A program made the translations under genes and the position numbers. Of a stretch of 64,000 nucleotides of DNA, positions 1 through 9,508 are shown piece after piece (position 1 is the first letter of the stretch; each line of letters begins with the position of its first letter). The notes below the pieces were generated by a model. That model saw only the letters and a list, made by a program, of their open reading frames with translations, was not told where the DNA came from and did not search any database. The DNA is from Labilithrix sp. (GTDB taxonomy: Bacteria; Myxococcota_A; Polyangia; Polyangiales; Polyangiaceae), in NCBI GenBank assembly GCA_019637175.1, contig JAHBWD010000018.1:1-64000 (forward strand). The letters run 5' to 3'.

Positions 1-80
1 ACAAGGCCTGGCGCGACCTCCGCCTCCCGAGCCGCCACGCGCTCCATCGGCTCATGAAAAAGCTGAACATTCCCGACTGA
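1..80 (+). CDS. C-terminal end of a truncated gene, possibly a Fis-type HTH regulator
   Basis: An open frame (codons starting at base 3) enters from outside the window and stops at TGA 78-80, giving 25 residues that end in KKLNIPD. The stretch SRHALHRLMKKLNI looks like the recognition helix and tail of a Fis-type helix-turn-helix, as found at the C-terminus of sigma-54-dependent activators. Too little is visible to name the gene; the HTH reading is inference. Confidence 0.4.
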   Translation, partial: KAWRDLRLPSRHALHRLMKKLNIPD

Positions 81-238
81 GCCGATCGACGGTGCCCAGC
101 ATGGCGATGGTCGTGCGCGCGCGCGGGCATCGTGTGCGCGCGCGCGACGCGGTATGCTGCTCGTGCGTGATGAAGCGGCCGGCCGCCCCGATCGGTGGGA
201 CCGGGCCTTCGTGGCATCAATCGTGATTGGCCCCTGAC

Positions 239-1894
239 ATGCGTCGCCGCCTCCTCGTTGCCTCGCTGCTCTGCCTCCTGGGCATGGGATGCTCGTTCCT
301 GCTCAGTACCGCGGAACCGACGCAGTGCTCCACGGACGCGGACTGCGCGGCGAGCCCGACGCTGCGCAACCGCGTCTGCCAGGGCGGCTTCTGCGTGATC
401 CCGGGGATCGACGCCCCGGGCCCGGTGATCGCCGACGGCTCCGACCCCTGCGTCTCGACCGAACTGTGCACGCAGGCGAACAGCGGGCAGCTCTCGGTGT
501 GCAGGACCAAGGGCGGCCGGTGCCAGGTCTGGCAGACCGAGCAGTGCCGCAAGGTGAGCAACATCGCGGCCGCGAAGGATCCGAACACCATCATCATCGG
601 GTCGATCCTGCCGTTCACCATCAGGCAGTTCGATGGCACGAAACCGGCGAGTGACTACGCCGACCGCGTCCGACGCGCCATCGACCTCGCGGCATCCGAG
701 TTCGAGGCCGCGGTGCCAGGCGGCGTCTTGTTCCCGGGCAACACGCGGCGTCCGATCGCAGTGCTTCACTGCGACTCGGGCCTCAGCGCCGACGGCGCAA
801 TGCTCGCGATGAAGCACCTCACCGAGGTCGTCGGCTCCCCCGCGCTGATCGTCGGTGCCGACGAGGACATCACGACGATCGCCGCCGAGCTGACCGCTAA
901 GAAGACCGCGATCGCGTGTGAGGGTTGCATCGGTGCGCTCCCGCAGGGGCCGCTTGCCTGGCGAATCGTCCCGCGCCTCGAGCTCGAAGCGCCGATGGCC
1001 AACTGGCGCGTGTCGCAGCTCGAGAGCGAGCTCTTGGCGCTCCCTTCGCCGCCCGCGAAGATCAAGATCGCCCTCCTCATGCACGAGGAGCGCTCGACGC
1101 GCGACTACATCACAAGGCTCAAGTCCATCCTTCGCTTCAACGGCGGCAAGACAATCTCGGAGAACGGCGCCGACTTCAAGGTCGTCGTCGCCGAAGACAC
1201 GCGGCAGACGTTGGTCGCCCACGAGAAGCACATCCTCGAGCTCCTCGCGTTCGAGCCCGACATCGTGCTCGTCGCGATGGGCGGCGACTTCAGCCAGTTC
1301 TATCTCCGGTCGGTCGAGGCGCGGTGGACCGGCGCGCGCCGGCCCCACTACATCACCACGGGTCTCAACTACACCCTAGAGTCGTTCGGCACCGCAGTCG
1401 GGAGCAACGAATCGCTCCGGAAGCGGATCAGCGGCACGCGCCCGGGCTTCGCGCCCGAGCTCCAGGCAAACGTCGACGCGTTCGACGGTCGCTACCGACC
1501 GCCCAACAACTACAAGGATCCGGACGGAAGCCACAGTGGCTACGACGCCTTCTACGTGCTCGGCATGGGCATCCTCGGGGCGAGCAGCCAGCCGCTCGTT
1601 GACGGCGTCCACATCTCCGCCGGGATCGAGCGGCTGCGCAGCGGGACCGTCGTGGACTTTCGCCCGGAGAACATCCCATTCGCAAACCTCACGCTCTCGA
1701 CGATCGGTTCGATCGACGTGCGTGGGCTATGGTCGGATCTCGACTGGAGCATCACGACGCACGACTTCGACGCCAGCGTCAGCATGTACTGCTTGAAGCG
1801 CGACGAGACGGGCTCGATCATCATCGAGCCCAACGCCGGAGTCCACCTGACCACGGCGACGGGTGTCGTCGACGGCGCCTACTCGTGCGATTGA
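239..1894 (+). CDS. Leu/Ile/Val-type periplasmic binding lipoprotein (Peripla_BP_6-like)
   Basis: A 551-residue exported lipoprotein. The ATG at 239 gives a clean signal peptide with lipobox LGMGC (Cys18); an in-frame TTG at 227 is also possible. After the anchor comes a short Cys-rich stretch (about residues 25-90), then a branched-chain-amino-acid-type ligand-binding fold from about residue 95 (TIIIGSILPF, then the typical solute-binding layout to the end). No permease or ATPase lies nearby, so it is an orphan receptor or sensor rather than part of a visible ABC importer. Its stop overlaps the start of the downstream protease gene, which suggests translational coupling. The ligand is unknown. 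Confidence 0.8.
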   Translation: MRRRLLVASLLCLLGMGCSFLLSTAEPTQCSTDADCAASPTLRNRVCQGGFCVIPGIDAPGPVIADGSDPCVSTELCTQANSGQLSVCRTKGGRCQVWQTEQCRKVSNIAAAKDPNTIIIGSILPFTIRQFDGTKPASDYADRVRRAIDLAASEFEAAVPGGVLFPGNTRRPIAVLHCDSGLSADGAMLAMKHLTEVVGSPALIVGADEDITTIAAELTAKKTAIACEGCIGALPQGPLAWRIVPRLELEAPMANWRVSQLESELLALPSPPAKIKIALLMHEERSTRDYITRLKSILRFNGGKTISENGADFKVVVAEDTRQTLVAHEKHILELLAFEPDIVLVAMGGDFSQFYLRSVEARWTGARRPHYITTGLNYTLESFGTAVGSNESLRKRISGTRPGFAPELQANVDAFDGRYRPPNNYKDPDGSHSGYDAFYVLGMGILGASSQPLVDGVHISAGIERLRSGTVVDFRPENIPFANLTLSTIGSIDVRGLWSDLDWSITTHDFDASVSMYCLKRDETGSIIIEPNAGVHLTTATGVVDGAYSCD

Positions 1895-3093
1895 CGGCGC
1901 GCGCCGTCGCGGTGTGGCTCGCGATTAGTGGCATGCTCGCCTCCGCGAGCACCGCGCTTGCGGTGCAGGGCGGGCACGAAGACTCAGCTACCGCGCACTC
2001 TGTGGCAATCGCTACCGGCGGTCCGACGAGTCCCGTCATGCGTTGCTCAGGGACGCTCATCAGTCCGAACGTGGTGCTCACCGTTCGTCACTGTGTCGCG
2101 CAGCTCTCGATCGATGCCGCGAGCTGCGGCAATACCTTCGGCGAAGCGAAGGGCGCGCCGGGAGAGTTCTGGGTCGACGCGACGCCGTGGGTGGCGCCCG
2201 GCCTGACATGGAAGAAGGTCGCGTCTTGGGAACTGCCAATCCCACGCGAGATCTGCGGCAACGATATCGCGTTGCTCGTCCTTGCAACGCCGTTCGCCGA
2301 GTCCGAGGCTGTCCCGGCGAGGCCGCTGCTCGACACGGCCCTCGTCCTCGACGCTGCGCGCCGGCGCCGCTTCGGCTTCGCGGCCTTCGGCGCCACCTCC
2401 CCGGCCGGCGAAGGTGTCGGCACGCGGAGGAGCAGGTTGGACGTGCCTGTGAAGTGCATCCCCGGTGAACCCGGCTTCGAGTGTGACTCCGCATTCGGGT
2501 ACATCGATGCGCGCGAGTTCACCGGCGGCGCGGGGCCCTGCGGGGGAGACTCCGGCGGTGGCGCCATGACCGACGACGATCGCGGCACGATCTTCGGCGT
2601 GCTCTCGCGGGGAGGCGTGAAGGGTGACGCGTGCACGGAGGGTGTCTTCGAACGTACGGACTACTGGCGATGGCTCATCGCGCGGACCGTACTCCGCGCG
2701 ACGCCGACTGGCACAACGCCCCCGGCGTGGGCGAGCGCCGCGTTTCCAGAGCGGCCCGGGGTCGGCGAGCTATGCGACGAGACACACGCCTGTGCCGCGG
2801 ACGCGCGCTGCGTCTCGCTCGATGGTCATCGGTCGTTCGTATGCGCGCGACGGTGCAGTGCCGGCTGCAGCGCGGGAGAGCGCTGCGACAGCGAGGTGTG
2901 CGTCGCCCATCCGGCGCTGCTGGCCAACGACGGCGGCTGTCGGACCGCGCCGCACCTCGGGCGCGCAACGCCCAAGACGGTCTTGATCATCGGCCTCATC
3001 GCGGCGCTCCTGACATGCGCGCGGCGGCGTAGCTGCCATCGCGGCGTCACTGCGAGCAGGCAATCGAGCAGCCGGTCGGCTCGTCGCCCTTGA
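1891..3093 (+). CDS. Secreted trypsin-like serine protease with C-terminal membrane anchor
   Basis: A 400-residue chymotrypsin-family (S1) protease. The TTG start at 1891 overlaps the TGA of the upstream gene (TTGA) and gives a full signal peptide cleaved near Ala24. The first GTG, at 1912, would lose the charged N-region. The triad is visible: His67 in TVRHC (usual AAHC altered), Asp in GNDIALLVL, Ser in CGGDSGGG. After the protease domain is a Cys-rich module (about residues 290-350). Then comes a hydrophobic helix (VLIIGLIAALL) followed by CARRRS, a tail reminiscent of myxobacterial C-terminal sorting anchors. Co-translation with the binding lipoprotein suggests a shared envelope function. 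The 3' end overlaps the convergent gene by 47 bp. Confidence 0.85.
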   Translation: MTARAVAVWLAISGMLASASTALAVQGGHEDSATAHSVAIATGGPTSPVMRCSGTLISPNVVLTVRHCVAQLSIDAASCGNTFGEAKGAPGEFWVDATPWVAPGLTWKKVASWELPIPREICGNDIALLVLATPFAESEAVPARPLLDTALVLDAARRRRFGFAAFGATSPAGEGVGTRRSRLDVPVKCIPGEPGFECDSAFGYIDAREFTGGAGPCGGDSGGGAMTDDDRGTIFGVLSRGGVKGDACTEGVFERTDYWRWLIARTVLRATPTGTTPPAWASAAFPERPGVGELCDETHACAADARCVSLDGHRSFVCARRCSAGCSAGERCDSEVCVAHPALLANDGGCRTAPHLGRATPKTVLIIGLIAALLTCARRRSCHRGVTASRQSSSRSARRP

Positions 3094-3499
3094 TGCAGCT
3101 ATCGAAAGCGTTGTACTTCACGGCGCCCGCGGGAGTGTCGCTTACGCACTTGTTGATGCACGGCCCGAGGTTTGGCTTCTTGAGACAGGCGCGCATGCAC
3201 GTGAAGATCGTGCTGCACGCAGGGTCGTCGTCGCAGGCGACGATGACGTCACAGCACCGCTCGCCAAGGCATCGCTCGCAAAGCGGCGAGCCGAGTGACG
3301 GGAAAGGACAGGAGCCGCCCTCATTTGGGGCATCTCCACCAGCGTCCGACGCTTGCGCGCTCGCATCCGAGGCCGGCGCGCTCGCGTCAGCGGCAGCGTC
3401 AGACACGCTGGGCGCTGGCGCGCAGGCCACGCTCCACGAGGCGGCGACGAGCAGCCACGCGGGAACGCGGGCAACGCGGGCAAGGCGGCTGCAACTCAC
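3047..3499 (-). CDS. Cys-rich lipoprotein, unknown function
   Basis: A 150-residue predicted lipoprotein with lipobox SVAC at Cys26. A low-complexity Ala/Ser/Asp linker follows, then a C-terminal domain with about 14 cysteines (C-C pairs and C-x-x-C spacings, ending CSIACSQ). The even Cys number suggests disulfides in the periplasm or on the cell surface. Proteins of this build are common in myxobacterial genomes, but no function is recognised. It converges on the protease gene and overlaps its 3' end by 47 bp. Confidence 0.7.
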   Translation of the reverse strand: MSCSRLARVARVPAWLLVAASWSVACAPAPSVSDAAADASAPASDASAQASDAGGDAPNEGGSCPFPSLGSPLCERCLGERCCDVIVACDDDPACSTIFTCMRACLKKPNLGPCINKCVSDTPAGAVKYNAFDSCIKGDEPTGCSIACSQ

Positions 3500-3529
3500 A
3501 CGACGATGATAGCCGCTTGCCTCGGCCTG

Positions 3530-3964
3530 TCAGCGGCAGGTTCCGTTGGGCTCCGCCTTGTAGCAGCGCACTTCTCCCAAAACCGAGCGTGGACACGGGA
3601 AACTGTAGTTGCTGGAACAGTTGACCGTGCTGAAGAGGCCGTAGCCCGCGCCGCCACACTCGCACGCGGTGCGCTTCACGTTCCACCGGCAGCCGGAGTC
3701 CCCGCAGTCGGTCGGCGCGACAGACTCTTCGGGGGGCGGCGGGGTGGGCTGGATGGGGTCGAGCACGAATCCAGGCGGGTTGATGATGGGCGGCCTCACG
3801 ACCGTCCCGGACACACCGCACGAGATGCCGCCCTTCACGCAGTTGGGAGCGACCTGGTTGGTGTCCACGTCGACGGAGACCGCTTCGTCGGCAGGCGCCG
3901 AGCTGCATGCCACGACGGCGGCGGCGAGGGCGGCGAGGGCGGCAAGGCGAGAGACGTTGATCAT
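3530..3964 (-). CDS. Small Cys-rich lipoprotein, unknown function
   Basis: A 144-residue predicted lipoprotein. The start at 3964 is chosen because GAGGAG sits 7 bases upstream and it gives a canonical signal peptide with lipobox VVAC (Cys20). An upstream in-frame start at 4093 would add 43 Arg-rich residues and is rejected. The mature part has a Pro-rich segment (residues about 65-85) and roughly ten cysteines in short loops (for example TACECGG), suggesting a disulfide-stabilised surface domain. It lies 30 bp upstream of the other Cys-rich lipoprotein gene on the same strand, probably one operon. Confidence 0.7.
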   Translation of the reverse strand: MINVSRLAALAALAAAVVACSSAPADEAVSVDVDTNQVAPNCVKGGISCGVSGTVVRPPIINPPGFVLDPIQPTPPPPEESVAPTDCGDSGCRWNVKRTACECGGAGYGLFSTVNCSSNYSFPCPRSVLGEVRCYKAEPNGTCR

Positions 3965-4287
3965 CGTGGAGCTCCTCGAAGAGTGGTTCGGCCGTGACGT
4001 AGCAAGAGGCGTTCCTTGCCGGCGGGGGCCAAAATGCCTGCGTCTGCCCCCGTCTGCCGTGCGCGCGCTCACTCTAGTAGCGCGCGCGCGCATGCGCCAG
4101 TCACCCGATCGACCGACACCTTACACCGCGGGACGAAGCCGGCGATTCACGAAAGTTAGTAAACAGGACGCGTCGTCGATGAAGTCCCTGGGCGCGCTCG
4201 CAAGCCGGCAAGGGAGCCAGCTCGCCGACGCAGGTTCGCTTCTCGTAGAATGGAGGACGCCGTGGAACGCACCCCTGGAGGCCAGCC
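3965..4287. other. Divergent intergenic region between lipoprotein and kinase genes
   Basis: This 323-bp stretch has no credible gene. It must hold both divergent promoters. Visible elements are an inverted repeat GGGGGC/GCCCCC (4024-4029 and 4046-4051) and an alternating purine-pyrimidine (GC)n run around 4079-4096. I could not identify convincing -35/-10 boxes. Confidence 0.5.
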
Positions 4288-5820
<1,533 letters not shown>

Positions 5821-5835
5821 TCCACCCGAGCGCGA

Positions 5836-6813
5836 TCAGAACCCGAAGCTGAAGACCGCGCCGCCGGGCCGCGCGCTGACGCGCGGCCCGACGCGCGCCT
5901 CGGGCTTGCCGCGGAGCGTGAAGTAGAGCGACACGCCCGCGGCGACGATCGTGGAGATCGCGAGGACGTCGGTGGTGACGGCGAGCGCGCCGACGAGGTT
6001 GCGCTGGCGCGAGAGATCGGCCTGGGCCTCCTGGGGCGAGCCGGCGATCGGCGTCGTGCGCTTCGTGTCGTACGTCGACGACGCGGAGATCGCGGCGATG
6101 CCCGTGCCGACCGTGCCCGCGAGCAAGACGCCCGTGACGATCCATCCGGTGATCGCCTCGGCCGGAAGACCGGTGTGCGTGACCACGACGTCGGGTCTCG
6201 TCTCGGTGAGATCGATCGTGACGACCTGCTGATCGCCGCCCGCGAGCGTGATCTCCGTGACGCGCGTGGCGTAGCCGGCCCGCGTGATCTGGACGCGCAG
6301 CGTGCCCGCGTCGACGAGCGCGCGCTCGAGCGGCGCCTTGCCCATCGTGGCGTCGTTGATCGCGATCTCGGCGCCGTCGACGTTCACGCGGACGGAGAGC
6401 GTGGCGGTGCGCTGGCGGAGCGCGGCGAGATCGCGCTCGACGTCGGCGCGGCGCTTGGGCGTGATCGCGTCGCCGCCTTCGGCGAGGTAGCGCTCGAGCG
6501 CGAGGCGCGCCTTCGCGTAGTTGTTGAGCTGGTAGTGGACCTGCCCGATGTTGAAGAGGATCCTCGCGCTGCCGCCGATCGCGTAGGCGCGCTCGAACTC
6601 GATGAGCGCGAGCCGGAAGTCGCCTTCGTCGAACAGCTCGAGGCCGCGACGATGATGCGCGCGCATTTCCTCCGTCTTCGGATCGACGGGCTCGGCCTCC
6701 GGCGCCGCCGGCGGCGCTTCGATCGGCGGCGCGGGTTCTTCCTGCGCCATCGCGGGCCGCGCGAGCGCGAGCCCCGAGATCACGATCGGCAGGCAGCGTG
6801 TGAGGCTCTTCAT
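5836..6813 (-). CDS. TPR and PEGA domain envelope protein
   Basis: A 325-residue exported protein. A signal peptide ends near Ala24 (ARPAMA-QEEP) and a Pro/Glu-rich linker follows. TPR-like helices run about 52-115 (a characteristic ALIEFERAY repeat). A PEGA-type beta domain runs about 140-210 (VNVDGAEI, then GKAPLERALVDAG and TRAGYA). Two hydrophobic segments lie near the C-terminus (about 225-250 and 275-305). PEGA domains are surface or S-layer-type modules, often paired with kinases in myxobacteria. It starts 12 bp after the stop of the LuxR regulator gene, so the two are probably co-transcribed. Confidence 0.82.
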   Translation of the reverse strand: MKSLTRCLPIVISGLALARPAMAQEEPAPPIEAPPAAPEAEPVDPKTEEMRAHHRRGLELFDEGDFRLALIEFERAYAIGGSARILFNIGQVHYQLNNYAKARLALERYLAEGGDAITPKRRADVERDLAALRQRTATLSVRVNVDGAEIAINDATMGKAPLERALVDAGTLRVQITRAGYATRVTEITLAGGDQQVVTIDLTETRPDVVVTHTGLPAEAITGWIVTGVLLAGTVGTGIAAISASSTYDTKRTTPIAGSPQEAQADLSRQRNLVGALAVTTDVLAISTIVAAGVSLYFTLRGKPEARVGPRVSARPGGAVFSFGF

Positions 6814-6825
6814 CGCAGGTCGAGT

Positions 6826-7428
6826 CTATCGCGACCACCGATCGAGGAGGGCGATGAGCGCCGTACGGCTCGGAACCCCACACTCTCGGTAGAGCTGGTG
6901 CAGGTAGACCTTCACCGTAGACTCCGTCAAGCGCAGGTGCGCGGCTATCTGCCGATTCGTGAGGCCCTGGCGAACGAGCTGCGCGAGGTGAAAGGCACGC
7001 GGGCTGATCGCATAGCGCTCCTTGAGGGTGGCATACAGGCGATCGTCGCGGAGCACCTCCTCGCGCAGCCAGACGGCCGCGCGCGCGGGAGCCACGCCGC
7101 GGAGCGGCACGCTGTGAACGAGCACGGCGGCGCCTCCGCGCGGCACGGGCACGCGATCGACGCGCGACGAGTCGGTGCCCGCGAGCTGGTCGCGGACGAC
7201 GAGCGTAACGCACTCGGGCAGCGCCCGGTCGCCCTCGGTCGTCCCGAGCCTTCCGAGCAAGTGGAGCGCGCGCGGGGTCGAGAAGAGCACGCCGAGATCG
7301 ACGTCGCACACGACGAGCCCCTCGCCTGAGCGGGCGAGCGCGCCCGTGACGATCGCCCTCCAGACCCTCGGATCGAGCCGATCCGAGCCCTCGTTCACCT
7401 CGAACGCGAAGCTCAACGCACCGAGCAT
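6826..7428 (-). CDS. LuxR-type HTH transcriptional regulator with PAS-like N-terminus
   Basis: A 200-residue regulator. The start at 7428 is chosen because a strong GGAGGAGG lies just upstream; longer in-frame starts run into the divergent TetR gene. The C-terminal 60 residues form a LuxR/NarL HTH (LVRQGLTNRQIAAHL, then STVKVYLHQLYRECGV). The N-terminal part has a PAS-like signature (EGLVVCDVDLGVLFSTPRAL) and could bind a small ligand; no phospho-receiver Asp is seen. The Shine-Dalgarno lies inside a perfect inverted repeat (7438-7464), suggesting control of its own translation or transcription. It is likely the regulator of the downstream PEGA gene. Confidence 0.85.
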   Translation of the reverse strand: MLGALSFAFEVNEGSDRLDPRVWRAIVTGALARSGEGLVVCDVDLGVLFSTPRALHLLGRLGTTEGDRALPECVTLVVRDQLAGTDSSRVDRVPVPRGGAAVLVHSVPLRGVAPARAAVWLREEVLRDDRLYATLKERYAISPRAFHLAQLVRQGLTNRQIAAHLRLTESTVKVYLHQLYRECGVPSRTALIALLDRWSR

Positions 7429-7437
7429 TCCGCTTTC

Positions 7438-7464
7438 CTCCTCCGACACCGAATCTCGGAGGAG
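7438..7464. promoter_or_regulatory. Perfect 9-bp inverted repeat covering the LuxR gene's ribosome-binding site
   Basis: CTCCTCCGA (7438-7446) pairs with TCGGAGGAG (7456-7464) across a 9-base spacer. On the minus-strand mRNA the 3' arm contains the Shine-Dalgarno of the regulator starting at 7428, so the hairpin would hide it. It could equally be a dyad operator in the LuxR/TetR divergent promoter. Confidence 0.55.
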
Positions 7465-7573
7465 CAAGGTGGATACCAGCGCAAATGCCACGAAAACCCC
7501 GCACTCTCGGGGGGCCCAACGCGCGCGCGCGCACCGAGCGCGCTGCGCGCGCGCGAGTGCTAGGGTCGGCGCC

Positions 7574-8293
7574 GTGCGGACGAAGGATCGGATCGTCGAG
7601 GCGGCCGTCGACCTCTTCAACGCGGAGGGCGTCGCGGGGGTGACGACCAACCACATCGCGGCCCACCTCGGGATGAGCCCGGGGAACCTCTACTACCACT
7701 ACGCGAACAAGGAGGAGATCGTCCGCGACGCCTTCGAGCGCATGAACGCCGAGGCCGACGCCGTCTGGCAGATCGATCCGCCGCCGGACCCCCCTTCGAA
7801 GAAGAAGCCCGCGGTCGATCCCCTCGCCCTCCAGCGCATCGTCGTCGGCAACCTCACGCTCTACGCGCGCTACATCTTCTTCGCGCGCGAGCTCACGTCG
7901 CTCCTCCGCGCCGATCCCGAGCTGCGCGAACGCTACGGCACCATCGCGACGCGTCGCATGGAGCAGCTCGTCGCGGTGCTCCGGCCGCTGGTCGACGCGG
8001 GGCTCCTCCTCAACGTCGGCGACGACGACGATCTCCGCGCGCTCGCCGAGAGCGCCTGGCTCATCGGTCTCTTCTGCGTCCCTTACGCGGAGACGGCCGA
8101 CGTCGCCGGCCCACCGGCCAAGTCTGCGAAAGCACGGGCTGCGCGGGCGAGCGCCGCGGTCGAGCGAGGCGCCGTGCTCGTCCTGCACCTCTTCAAGCCG
8201 TACATGGATCCGCTGGCCTACACGGCGCTCGTCGTCCTCGTCCGCAGCCAGCTCGAGACGTCGAGCAACAAAGTGTTCTCCGAGCGCGCCTGA
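7574..8293 (+). CDS. TetR-family transcriptional regulator
   Basis: A 239-residue TetR-type repressor. The GTG at 7574 places the start directly before the helix-turn-helix (IVEAAVDLFNAEGVAGVTT, then GMSPGNLYYHYANKEEIVRDAF, residues about 6-55). No ATG is available in the right place. The C-terminal helical domain is unassigned and of normal size, with a long helix holding LYARYIFFARELTSLLRAD. It is divergent from the LuxR gene and 43 bp upstream of an esterase-like lipoprotein gene. A palindrome overlapping its stop codon (8292-8313) is a candidate binding site. Confidence 0.87.
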   Translation: MRTKDRIVEAAVDLFNAEGVAGVTTNHIAAHLGMSPGNLYYHYANKEEIVRDAFERMNAEADAVWQIDPPPDPPSKKKPAVDPLALQRIVVGNLTLYARYIFFARELTSLLRADPELRERYGTIATRRMEQLVAVLRPLVDAGLLLNVGDDDDLRALAESAWLIGLFCVPYAETADVAGPPAKSAKARAARASAAVERGAVLVLHLFKPYMDPLAYTALVVLVRSQLETSSNKVFSERA

Positions 8294-8313
8294 TTAGAGT
8301 AAAAGCTCTAATC
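8292..8313. promoter_or_regulatory. Inverted repeat between TetR gene and esterase gene, candidate operator
   Basis: GATTAGAG (8292-8299) and CTCTAATC (8306-8313) form perfect 8-bp arms around a 6-base AT-rich spacer. The dyad starts in the TetR stop codon and lies 24 bp upstream of the next ATG. No T-run follows, so an operator is more likely than a terminator. Confidence 0.5.
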
Positions 8314-8336
8314 CTTTCGAAAGGCGAGGCGAGCCC

Positions 8337-9446
8337 ATGAAACGTGTCGTTTTCGCGTTGTCGGTGGCGGGCGTGTGCGTGGCGTGCGGCGCGGCGGAGA
8401 GCGACGCGCCGCTGGGCCCGACTGGCTCGGACGCTCCTGCTGCTTCGTCGCCCTCGTCGCCTTCGCCGAACGCGCCGAGCACGCCGGGCGACCCGCCCGC
8501 GCCCGGCCCGAGCGCGCCGGCGCCCGTCGACGTGAGCAACGCCTCGTGCAGCTCGGCGATCCCCGCGAGCGGCCCGCGCGCGCTCGCGCTCCCCACGTAC
8601 GCGGGCACGTGCCCCGCGCTCACCGCCGCGCCCGGCCTCACGACGATCACGAGCTCGGGCGCGCAGCGAAAGTTCATCGCCGTGAAGCCGCAGGCGATCG
8701 CGCCGGGCGAGAAGCTCCCCGTCGTCTTCTTGTGGCACTGGCTCGGCGGCAGCCCCGAGAAGATGGCCGAGGTGCTCGAGGTCCAGACCGCGGTCGACGC
8801 GCGCCGGTTCATCGCCGTCATTCCGGACCCGAAGGGCGACGGGCTCTTTCGCTGGCCCTTCGAGGCCGCGCGCCCGCAGGCGCGCGTCGACGAAGAGGCC
8901 GTCTTCTTCGACGACATGCTCGCGTGCGTCGCCGCCTCGCTGCCGGCGAACAAGGAGTGCGTCTCGTCGATCGGCATCAGCGCGGGTGCGCTCTGGACGG
9001 CGCAGCTCGGCGTCGCGCGCTCCGAGCGCCTCTCGAGCATCGTGTCGCTCTCGGGCGGCGTCGGCAACATCGTCCGCCCGTGGTCGACGACGCCGCATCG
9101 ACTCCCCGCGCTCGTCTTGTGGGGCGGCCCGAGCGACGTCTATCCCGAGAGCTTCCCGCTCGTGAACTTCAACGACGTGTCGAACAAGCTCGTCAACGCG
9201 CTCGCGACGGACAATCACTTCGTCGTCGAGTGCACGCACAACTGCGGGCACGACGTGCCGCCGTTCGATCCGCCCGCGGCGGGCGCGCTTCAGTTCGACG
9301 TGGTCTGGAGGTTCGTCCTCGATCACCCGTACTGGCTCGGCGCCGCCGAGTCGCCCTACGCCTCGAAGGCGCTCCCCGCGGTGTTCCCGTCGTGGTGCGG
9401 CAAAGGCAAGGGCAGCGCCGTCGCGCGCACGGCCGCGTGCCTCTGA
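8337..9446 (+). CDS. Lipoprotein of the alpha/beta-hydrolase esterase (PHB-depolymerase-like) type
   Basis: A 369-residue lipoprotein (lipobox CVAC, Cys17) with a Pro/Ser/Ala linker to about residue 70. The rest is an alpha/beta-hydrolase fold. The nucleophile elbow is GISAG (Ser215), an oxyanion-type strand VVFLWHWLGG lies near residue 125, and the candidate catalytic His is in NCGHDVP (His305). Such secreted hydrolases cleave ester bonds in polyesters or feruloyl groups; the substrate here is unknown. It lies directly downstream of a TetR gene and a palindrome, so substrate-linked induction is plausible. Confidence 0.75.
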   Translation: MKRVVFALSVAGVCVACGAAESDAPLGPTGSDAPAASSPSSPSPNAPSTPGDPPAPGPSAPAPVDVSNASCSSAIPASGPRALALPTYAGTCPALTAAPGLTTITSSGAQRKFIAVKPQAIAPGEKLPVVFLWHWLGGSPEKMAEVLEVQTAVDARRFIAVIPDPKGDGLFRWPFEAARPQARVDEEAVFFDDMLACVAASLPANKECVSSIGISAGALWTAQLGVARSERLSSIVSLSGGVGNIVRPWSTTPHRLPALVLWGGPSDVYPESFPLVNFNDVSNKLVNALATDNHFVVECTHNCGHDVPPFDPPAAGALQFDVVWRFVLDHPYWLGAAESPYASKALPAVFPSWCGKGKGSAVARTAACL

Positions 9447-9508
9447 GACGAGCCATCCTCCCTGCGGCGTGAGGGCCGTGGAACGTCCGATGCTTCGTCG
9501 TCGGTTCC

